NCBI GenBank assembly: GCA_016844295.1
Contig: JAENIV010000041.1
Coordinates: forward strand, 1 to 8,992
Direction: 5' to 3'
DNA length: 8,992 bases
Source: Candidatus Berkelbacteria bacterium
Lineage (GTDB): Bacteria > Patescibacteriota > UBA1384 > UBA12157 > JAENIV01
Shown here: in pieces, positions 1-4,473 of the stretch
How the letters are laid out: each line of letters opens with the position of its first letter
Numbering within the stretch: the first letter of the stretch is position 1
Position numbers and translations under genes: made by a program
The notes under the pieces: generated by a model
Databases searched by the model: none
Told to the model about the DNA's origin: nothing
What the model saw: the letters and a program-made list of their open reading frames with translations, nothing else

Positions 1-666
1 TTTACGAACTTTATCAATCAAATCCTGAGCCGCATCTTTGCCACCGAGGCCAAAAGCCAAACCACCAGCAATTGCTAGAAAGGCAATGACGCCAATAAAA
101 AGCGTGCTGACCATGTTTTGGGCTAAGCCTAACTGAGCCAAAGCCGCTAAAAATGCAAAAATTATAATTGAATAGCGGACAATTAAAGCTACGGCATCTG
201 CCATGGCTAACCCGGCCGCCATAAGAGACCCTTTCACTACGTTGGAAAGGAAATGGGCCACGACTAAACCGATGAGCAAAATTAAACCGGCGGCAACTGC
301 TGAAGGAATGTAGGCTAAGATTGCGTTTAAAAAATTTGCTACATCAGGCAGTTTCAAAGTATTGGCAGCCGCAATAAAGGCGACTAAATAGATTACCCAC
401 TTAGCCACACCGGCTAACAAAGCAGTGGAATCTTTCTCGATATTTCCTTTTTTGAGAATATCTTCGACTTTGGCTTTCTCAAATAAAGTTTGCAGACCAA
501 TAATCCTAAAAAGCCGATCGATAATCATGGAAACAATTATTCCCACCAGCCAGCCAATGACGATTATTAAAGCCGCGCCAATGAGATTGGGCAGGAAATT
601 TATAAATCTTTCCCAAATTGTTGTCCATGAATCGGAAACCGCAGTTGTCCAATCTTGTAATACCAT
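1..666 (-). CDS. TM-helix repeat membrane protein (MscS-related), C-terminus cut by window edge
   Basis: An open frame of 222 codons runs from an ATG at 666 to the left edge without a stop, so the C-terminus is missing. The start is supported by GAGGT (676-672) five bases before the ATG. I see about five hydrophobic segments, near residues 25-48, 83-101, 122-139, 164-181 and 184-206, with a charged stretch at 60-78. The last visible part, GLGGKDAAQDLIDKV, matches the recurring signature of the 'conserved TM helix' family (PF05552), which is related to small-conductance mechanosensitive channels. Such proteins sit in the inner membrane and are thought to act in osmotic stress. Whether a beta domain like that of MscS follows cannot be seen. 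Many members end shortly after this motif, so the gene may stop just outside the window. Family assignment is fairly sure; gating function is inference. Confidence 0.8.
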   Translation of the reverse strand, partial: MVLQDWTTAVSDSWTTIWERFINFLPNLIGAALIIVIGWLVGIIVSMIIDRLFRIIGLQTLFEKAKVEDILKKGNIEKDSTALLAGVAKWVIYLVAFIAAANTLKLPDVANFLNAILAYIPSAVAAGLILLIGLVVAHFLSNVVKGSLMAAGLAMADAVALIVRYSIIIFAFLAALAQLGLAQNMVSTLFIGVIAFLAIAGGLAFGLGGKDAAQDLIDKVRK

Positions 667-719
667 TTTTTACCTCAAAAGATAGACTAAACTTTAGATA
701 GTTCGACCTTTACCCCTAA

Positions 720-780
720 GCTCCAATTTCATCGGAGCCGGGCGACCCCGCTTAGCGGGGTTTAGCCTCCTTTTCGGAAG
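720..780 (-). other. Three tandem hairpins upstream of the TM-helix gene (possible structured leader)
   Basis: Read on the minus strand, three stem-loops follow each other: CTTC/GGAG around a purine-rich loop (780-766, weak), ACCCCGC/GCGGGGT with a 3-base loop (761-745, perfect 7-bp stem) and GCTCC/GGAGC (738-720). They lie 50-115 bases before the ATG of the TM-helix gene, and none is followed by a T-run on the minus strand. They could form a structured 5' leader, a processing site or a dispersed palindromic repeat. I recognise no named riboswitch or RNA family. Function is unassigned. Confidence 0.35.
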
Positions 781-795
781 TTTCTATCCACAATT

Positions 796-824
796 AACAT
801 ATACAAGGTTGGACCAAAAAACAA
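796..824 (-). promoter_or_regulatory. Weak candidate promoter for the TM-helix gene
   Basis: TTGTTT (824-819) and TATGTT (801-796) are separated by 17 bases on the minus strand. This would place a start near 790 and give a leader of about 120 nt that includes the hairpins at 780-720. Both boxes are imperfect and the region is AT-rich, so a chance match is possible. Apart from this and the neighbouring hairpins I see no gene between 667 and 962. Confidence 0.3.
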
Positions 825-913
825 GAATTTTGTCAAGGCCATGGTAACCCCGATGTCAAATGCTACTATGCGTTTGAAATGAGAACTAACGAAACACTCG
901 CACTTGATCCGGG

Positions 914-935
914 CGCCTGCCTTAGGGCGTTTTTT
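914..935 (+). terminator. Terminator-like hairpin with T-run on the plus strand
   Basis: CGCCT (914-918) pairs with GGGCG (925-929) around a 6-base loop and is followed directly by six T (930-935). This is a standard short intrinsic terminator for plus-strand transcription. No plus-strand gene ends here, so what it would terminate is unclear. It may instead be a chance or relic structure downstream of the dihydroorotase gene. Confidence 0.45.
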
Positions 936-962
936 AATCTCCAATACAGTTTGAGAGCGAAA

Positions 963-1748
963 TCAAACCCTTTTAATAATTTTTAAAGGATTATCATGGA
1001 GTTTTTCTTTCAGTCGTTTCCCAGTGAGAACCCCCTCTAAAACCAAACCGTAGCATAAAGGGATGAATGATGCAAATGAAGCAAAACCGGCGCCTTGCGA
1101 TCTTGGAATTGGCGCATAGTCGGATGCGATACAATCGATTGTATTATCCGCAAGGGCTTTTTTAATTTCTCGGATGTCCTGGAAATTCCCTAACGGTGGG
1201 TTGACCGGATGAGATTCATTTTCGATTGAATAGGTAAAATAATGCGAACAAGTTTCAACGGTAAATTTCAATCCGGCCTTCTTATATTTGCGAATAATTT
1301 TAAGAGTAGAAGCTTTGGAAATATGTTGAAGATGTAATCGTCCACCAACTTCTTGCAATACTTTCAAATATTTTTCTGTCATTTCGGTCTCCGGTTCCAA
1401 GTGGGCCATTACCAAAACATCTTTTTTTAATATTTTTGCCAGTAAATTCAAATCCTTTAGACAACTGCCATCATCAGAAAAACCGGCAACATATGGCTTA
1501 ATCGCTTCAATGTCAACAAGTTCTTTTCCTCCTCTATCGAGAGTAATCGCACTGACCGGGATGGCTTTGACATATCTTTTTTTCTTAAGCGATGCTTTAA
1601 TGACCGTCACATTATCCAAGCACTGTATAGTATTTGCCATATACAAAACCATCCCAACCCCCGCCTCTTTAGCTAATTTTGTATGGAATGGGATGTCGTC
1701 ACGCAAATGCGTATGGAGATCTATTATTTGATAACCAATATTTATCAT
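963..1748 (-). CDS. Short dihydroorotase-family amidohydrolase
   Basis: 261 residues. Dihydroorotase interconverts carbamoyl-aspartate and dihydroorotate in pyrimidine synthesis, in the cytoplasm, with metal-bound catalysis. Family marks in order: DLHTHLRD (metal His12 and His14, substrate Arg16), MANT (38-41), FSDDG (Asp92/93), VMAHLEPE (His116), LQHIS (His142), ETCSHYF (165-171), NPPLG (183-187) and ASDYAP (Asp210). The expected metal-site residues are therefore present, but the usual His of the DHAP motif is Tyr211. At about 260 residues against roughly 350-430, it lacks the N-terminal beta-sandwich strand region and the usual C-terminal extension. The start is supported by GGAGG (1762-1758) 9 nt upstream. 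It ends in TGA and follows the calcium-repeat gene by 62 nt. The fold is clear, but true dihydroorotase activity is less certain because of the trimming and the His-to-Tyr change. A related hydantoinase-like amidohydrolase is the alternative. Confidence 0.82.
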   Translation of the reverse strand: MINIGYQIIDLHTHLRDDIPFHTKLAKEAGVGMVLYMANTIQCLDNVTVIKASLKKKRYVKAIPVSAITLDRGGKELVDIEAIKPYVAGFSDDGSCLKDLNLLAKILKKDVLVMAHLEPETEMTEKYLKVLQEVGGRLHLQHISKASTLKIIRKYKKAGLKFTVETCSHYFTYSIENESHPVNPPLGNFQDIREIKKALADNTIDCIASDYAPIPRSQGAGFASFASFIPLCYGLVLEGVLTGKRLKEKLHDNPLKIIKRV

Positions 1749-1810
1749 CTTCTTAGTCCTCCGGCCATTTCGATATTACCATTTCATAGTCAATCTGAAT
1801 ACAACCAAAT

Positions 1811-3175
1811 CTAATATAATGGCATCATGCCCTGTCCGAGAGGATTATATCCTTTTTGGACTTCGTCTCCGTCTTTAAAACCATCGCCGTCTGTATCGGG
1901 ATTATTTGGATTTGTTCCGTATATTTTCTCAAGATCATCCGAGAGATTATCGTTATCCGAATCTTTACCACCCAGTGAAGTTGTTGGATAAGATTGAGGT
2001 TTATACTTTGCTATTATTTGCTCTTGTAAAACTTTCTCAAATTCCGAATAAGGCAAAGCGCCGGTGGGAACATCAACTTTAATTGGTTTGTTAATATTAC
2101 TCAAAGTTAGAGTTATTGCCAAGGTTCCCCTACCTCTTGGAAATAGATCATCTTTGATCGCAATAGTGGTAAGAATTTTATGTGGGTAAAAATCAAATTT
2201 GCCGATCCAAATTTCCCCTGTGATTTCAATTCCCTTCATGGCATTTTTAAAATCTTTGATCAAATTATCTTTTCTTGCGGCGGACATCTTTTCGCCATTA
2301 ATTTCAACGCTATCTGCCAAGAAGTTGGCCATAGCGTCTTTGTCCAAAATGTATTGGTAGTGATAAGTCAGATTATTTTCGATACTTTCTGATCTCAAAC
2401 GTTTTGTAACTTTGATAATTTGATATTTTTTTGATAGGTCTTTTGTCTTATCAACCTTTTCTTGAGTAATTTCATCCTCGGGAATAAACGGTTCCTTCTG
2501 TTCGACAAAATACCATTTGTTTTTAACTTGACTTAAATCGAAATTAAAAATTACTTTTGAAATGTCATTTATTTTCAGATAAATATTGCTGTCGGGAACC
2601 CGTATCTCACCCGAAGCGATGTCTAAAGTATTATTATTCTCTTTGAGTTGCAGACTATCTAATATAAAAGATCCTTTTGGATTATAAATATCTGTCCAAT
2701 CCAGCTGACCGTTGGTATTCATGACGATTGCACCGGAGAATTCCTGATTATTAATATCTACAGGTACCTCAGATGAATTTACTCCGGCTACTTTTTCGGT
2801 ATTTTTAAGAATTAGTAAAGGACTATTAAAATTTGACACGGAAAATTCTGCTTTGAATTCACTTTTGTAGGCGAGGGATTTAATATTTGTAATTCTTCGC
2901 GACATTATATAGAGCATCCATTTTGGTGGCATAAAGAAAAAATAAAAAATTCCCAAAGCGATTATTATCCCTAATATAACAATTAGAACGAGGCTTAATT
3001 TTGATTTTTTGACTTTAGAACTTTCGTCTTTTGGAGAGATTATTTGCGGTTTGGACGCTTGTGGAGGCGGAGCGTATTCGTCAGGAAAATCGGGAGGAAA
3101 TTTTATTTCCTCCAAGTTTTCTTGCATTTTTGGCGGATGATCCGGATCCGGATAAATTGAACGAAGATTATCCAT
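1811..3175 (-). CDS. Membrane-anchored protein with C-terminal type-3-thrombospondin-like calcium repeats
   Basis: 454 residues. The N-terminus is a Pro/acid-rich cytoplasmic tail (about 1-55) ending in a KVKKSK basic patch. One membrane helix follows (about 60-82), then a large exported domain (about 90-395) rich in beta-type residues and of no family I recognise. The C-terminus holds two acidic calcium-loop motifs: DSDNDNLSDDLE (405-416) and DTDGDGFKDGDE (427-438), the D-x-D-x-D pattern of type 3 thrombospondin repeats. The topology (positive patch before the helix) puts the C-terminal part outside the cell. The start has AAGGAGG just upstream (3 nt before the ATG, a tight spacing). It ends in TAG. 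It lies 31 nt downstream of the tRNA 3' half and 62 nt upstream of the dihydroorotase gene, so it is probably co-transcribed. A role in surface binding or adhesion is inference. Confidence 0.78.
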   Translation of the reverse strand: MDNLRSIYPDPDHPPKMQENLEEIKFPPDFPDEYAPPPQASKPQIISPKDESSKVKKSKLSLVLIVILGIIIALGIFYFFFMPPKWMLYIMSRRITNIKSLAYKSEFKAEFSVSNFNSPLLILKNTEKVAGVNSSEVPVDINNQEFSGAIVMNTNGQLDWTDIYNPKGSFILDSLQLKENNNTLDIASGEIRVPDSNIYLKINDISKVIFNFDLSQVKNKWYFVEQKEPFIPEDEITQEKVDKTKDLSKKYQIIKVTKRLRSESIENNLTYHYQYILDKDAMANFLADSVEINGEKMSAARKDNLIKDFKNAMKGIEITGEIWIGKFDFYPHKILTTIAIKDDLFPRGRGTLAITLTLSNINKPIKVDVPTGALPYSEFEKVLQEQIIAKYKPQSYPTTSLGGKDSDNDNLSDDLEKIYGTNPNNPDTDGDGFKDGDEVQKGYNPLGQGMMPLY

Positions 3176-3206
3176 TCCCCTCCTTAAGAGAAATTATTTT
3201 AAGTTT

Positions 3207-3260
3207 TGGACCCGCGCGGATTCGAACCGCGGACCTCCCCGCCAAGGCGGGGCATTCTAC
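3207..3260 (-). pseudogene. 3' half of a broken tRNA
   Basis: On the minus strand this holds the end of a D stem, an anticodon arm CCCCG-CCTTGG-CGGGG, variable loop AGGTC, a perfect T arm (CGCGG, TTCGAAT, CCGCG) and a 3' acceptor strand CGGGTCC with discriminator A (3207). CCA is not encoded. No 5' acceptor strand or full D arm precedes it: the sequence upstream is the tail of tRNA-Ala plus AAAA. The acceptor strand pairs 7 of 7 (one G-U at position 3:70) with GGGCCCG at 3629-3623, the tRNA 5' half 320 bp away, so both come from one gene. The anticodon loop has six bases instead of seven, and the isoacceptor cannot be read safely. Confidence 0.75.
3232..3260 (-). repeat. 29-bp direct repeat, copy A
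   Basis: Identical over 29 bases to 3584-3612; the flanking base differs on both sides. Its core is the 16-nt palindrome CCCCGCCTTGGCGGGG, which is also the anticodon arm of the broken tRNA. Confidence 0.95.
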
Positions 3261-3264
3261 TTTT

Positions 3265-3337
3265 TGGACCGACGGAGACTCGAACTCCGGACCTCCTGCT
3301 TGCAAAGCAGGCGCTCTACCAACTGAGCTATCGGCCC
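3265..3337 (-). tRNA. tRNA-Ala(TGC)
   Basis: A complete 73-nt cloverleaf: acceptor GGGCCGA/TCGGTCC, D arm GCTC-AGTTGGTA-GAGC, anticodon arm CCTGC-TTTGCAA-GCAGG with anticodon TGC, variable loop AGGTC, T arm CGGAG-TTCGAGT-CTCCG and discriminator A. The acceptor has the G3-U70 pair that marks alanine tRNAs. CCA is not encoded; the 3' flank is AAAA. It lies inside the interval that separates the two halves of the broken tRNA. Its first 10 bases overlap the 3' end of the GIY-YIG gene, whose TAG stop is tRNA positions 8-10. Confidence 0.96.
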
Positions 3338-3573
3338 TTAATTAACTTTTTAAAAGCATTTCCACCCTTATATCTTTTAATATTTTTCTCTCTTTTTATC
3401 GCTTCAATTCTTGTAAAATATTCTTCTTGATATATGATCTTTAATGGCAACCGGCGCTTAAGAGACATCGTTTTACCCGCATTATGTTCGTTTATTCTTC
3501 TTTCTAAATTATCAGTCGAACCAATATAATGTTTTCCATCCTTCAGACTTCGCAATATATAAACATAATACAT
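3328..3573 (-). CDS. Small GIY-YIG nuclease-family protein (YhbQ/URI type)
   Basis: 81 residues from the ATG at 3573, chosen because GGGAG (3583-3579) lies five bases upstream. The TTG at 3597 would start inside the tRNA repeat. The protein begins with YVYIL (GIY-type strand), then YIGST (YIG), NLERRINEHNAG with the conserved Arg and His, and EAIKREKNIK carrying the conserved Glu. This is the complete compact domain of the single-domain GIY-YIG family, with no added DNA-binding domain. Members may nick DNA, but substrates of this subgroup are poorly known. The last codons (Lys, Gly, Arg, stop) overlap the 5' end of tRNA-Ala. With the tRNA halves on both sides, the context suggests a homing-like or repeat-associated cassette rather than a repair gene. 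That role is inference; the family call is firm. Confidence 0.88.
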   Translation of the reverse strand: MYYVYILRSLKDGKHYIGSTDNLERRINEHNAGKTMSLKRRLPLKIIYQEEYFTRIEAIKREKNIKRYKGGNAFKKLIKGR

Positions 3574-3583
3574 TATAACTCCC

Positions 3584-3612
3584 GACCTCCCCGCCAAGGC
3601 GGGGCATTCTAC
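3584..3612 (-). repeat. 29-bp direct repeat, copy B
   Basis: Exact copy of 3232-3260 in the same orientation, 352 bp apart start to start. It lies at the 3' end of the tRNA 5' half and directly before the GIY-YIG Shine-Dalgarno. Confidence 0.95.
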
Positions 3613-3629
3613 CGCTGAACTACGGGCCC
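3584..3629 (-). pseudogene. 5' half of a broken tRNA (Gly-like D arm)
   Basis: On the minus strand this gives acceptor GGGCCCG, TA, D arm GTTC-AGCGGTA-GAAT, G, anticodon arm CCCCG-CCTTGG-CGGGG and variable loop AGGTC. It then runs into the GIY-YIG ribosome binding site instead of a T arm. The short 7-base D loop is typical of glycine tRNAs, but joining this half to the 3' half gives G3-U70 and A73, which are alanine identity marks. The joined molecule would be 71 nt with a six-base anticodon loop, one short of canonical. It starts five bases after the stop of the 69-residue gene. Confidence 0.75.
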
Positions 3630-3634
3630 GTAAT

Positions 3635-3844
3635 TTACCATGCGACCGTTGTTAAATAAACGAGACTTCCCACTATAAGCAAAATCGCGATTAATTTCCA
3701 GGCCGAATATGTCCCGCCCGCCCCCAAATACCGTTCTGCCCATTCCATTTTCCCGACCATTCTTACAATTGGTTCGGTATATTTTAAAATTAATACAGCT
3801 ATACCAGTACAGGCTAAAAAAACTAAAATTTTAACAAATACCAT
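3635..3844 (-). CDS. Small two-helix membrane protein, unknown function
   Basis: 69 residues. The start at 3844 is chosen over an upstream in-frame ATG (3892) because GGAGG (3855-3851) sits six bases before it. A first membrane helix spans about residues 3-20 and a second about 48-66. Between them is a short loop with the amphipathic stretch ILKYTEPIVRMVGKMEWAERY and a Gly-rich LGAGGTYSAW, an arrangement seen in small hypothetical membrane proteins. The gene overlaps the end of the DUF457-like gene by 22 bp, which implies translational coupling and a shared membrane context. It ends in TAA five bases before the tRNA 5' half. I recognise no family. Confidence 0.7.
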   Translation of the reverse strand: MVFVKILVFLACTGIAVLILKYTEPIVRMVGKMEWAERYLGAGGTYSAWKLIAILLIVGSLVYLTTVAW

Positions 3845-4332
3845 ATTGCGCCTCCAATAATAATTAATTGAACCGGCAAACCCCAATACCACTTTTTTGG
3901 ATCAAGATTGTGATGAGCACGGTGATGAAGCCAGTGGATTTGTCTAAACACCGGCCATTTCAAAACAAAGTTAAAAACCGGATTATCCATCGCGTCAACA
4001 AAGATTCCCCCAAACCCGCCGGCGATAATTACCTCAAAATTAGACCTATCTTTAAACAGTAAAATAACAATTAAGGCAGTGATTATGAACTCAACCGCTA
4101 CAAAAACATATATCCATTCCGGCCAGGGTTTGTCTTCGGCGTGAACTATCTCCAAATTTATCTCTTTTTTGTAACCCGGAATTCTAAGGTGATGAAATGT
4201 GCCTGGGTCAAGATGCGGAATGGCATCTAAGATAAAATGGGTAATAAAACCTAGTAAAAAAGCCACAAAGATGTTACTGGTGGCGGCCGTAGCCACCGCT
4301 GATCCGGCTAAAAAGTGAGGTGTAATAGTCAT
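3823..4332 (-). CDS. DUF457/YdjM-like membrane protein (putative metal-dependent hydrolase)
   Basis: 169 residues. The N-terminal TPHFLAGSA and the GFITHFILDAIPHLD stretch (29-43), with spaced His and Asp, are typical of the YdjM/DUF457 group of inner-membrane proteins annotated as putative metal-dependent hydrolases. Helices lie near 18-40, 74-95, 103-118 and 150-166. A second His-rich patch (IHWLHHRAHH) sits near residues 132-141, giving several possible metal ligands. Activity in this family is not established. The ATG lies only nine bases after the encoded CCA of tRNA-Ile, and no Shine-Dalgarno fits in that space. The gene ends in TAG and overlaps the next gene by 22 bp. Confidence 0.75.
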   Translation of the reverse strand: MTITPHFLAGSAVATAATSNIFVAFLLGFITHFILDAIPHLDPGTFHHLRIPGYKKEINLEIVHAEDKPWPEWIYVFVAVEFIITALIVILLFKDRSNFEVIIAGGFGGIFVDAMDNPVFNFVLKWPVFRQIHWLHHRAHHNLDPKKWYWGLPVQLIIIGGAIWYLLKF

Positions 4333-4341
4333 AATTTTGCT

Positions 4342-4416
4342 TGGTGGGCGACGAAGGTATCGAACCTTCGACCTCGTCTTTATCAGAGACGCGCTCTACC
4401 ACTGAGCTAGTCGCCC
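4342..4416 (-). tRNA. tRNA-Ile(GAT) with encoded CCA
   Basis: A full cloverleaf: acceptor GGGCGAC/GTCGCCC, D arm GCTC-AGTGGTA-GAGC, anticodon arm CGTCT-CTGATAA-AGACG with anticodon GAT, variable loop AGGTC, T arm GAAGG-TTCGATA-CCTTC and discriminator A (4345), followed by CCA (4344-4342). It has the encoded CCA that tRNA-Ala and the broken tRNA lack. It is the first element after the promoter at 4450-4442 and leads directly into the DUF457-like gene. Confidence 0.96.
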
Positions 4417-4441
4417 ATAAAATTTTCTCAACAACAATAAT

Positions 4442-4450
4442 ATTATAACA
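4442..4450 (-). promoter_or_regulatory. Extended -10 promoter for tRNA-Ile and the downstream unit
   Basis: TGTTATAAT on the minus strand is a perfect extended -10 (TG-N-TATAAT). The -35 candidate 17 bases upstream (TTTATT) is weak. The predicted start near 4435 gives a leader of about 20 nt before the tRNA. I see no terminator between here and 963, so one transcript could cover tRNA-Ile through dihydroorotase. Confidence 0.65.
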
Positions 4451-4473
4451 GAATTAACAGGAGAAATAAACAC

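Larger units (their letters stand above)
3232..3612 (-). mobile_element. Candidate mini-cassette: GIY-YIG gene plus tRNA-Ala flanked by a 29-bp direct repeat inside a tRNA
   Basis: The unit consists of 323 bp (3261-3583) between two exact 29-bp direct repeats. The repeats are tRNA sequence (end of the D stem, anticodon arm, variable loop). The insert carries one GIY-YIG gene and one complete tRNA-Ala and splits a tRNA into 5' and 3' halves. The GIY-YIG Shine-Dalgarno GGGAG starts one base after the repeat. No integrase or transposase is present, so movement would depend on the GIY-YIG protein or on repeat recombination. An alternative is a tandem duplication of a tRNA cluster followed by decay. 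The layout is directly visible; mobility is inference. Confidence 0.4.

Noticed and set aside
425..685. Plus-strand open frame opposite the TM-helix gene
   Set aside because: It is antisense to a clearly recognisable membrane protein frame and has no start signal.
700..940. Known structured RNA (SRP RNA, RNase P RNA, tmRNA)
   Set aside because: I looked for their conserved sequence blocks on both strands and found none.
762..944. 60-codon minus-strand open frame
   Set aside because: It starts at TTG without a Shine-Dalgarno, overlaps the plus-strand terminator hairpin, and its product shows no coherent features.
3031..3430. Plus-strand open frames across the tRNA region
   Set aside because: They read antisense through two tRNA regions and the calcium-repeat and GIY-YIG genes; no independent support.
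3207..3629. Group I or group II intron in the tRNA
   Set aside because: The 323-bp insert is filled by a GIY-YIG gene and a whole tRNA, leaving no room for a ribozyme core, and both junctions carry duplicated exon sequence.
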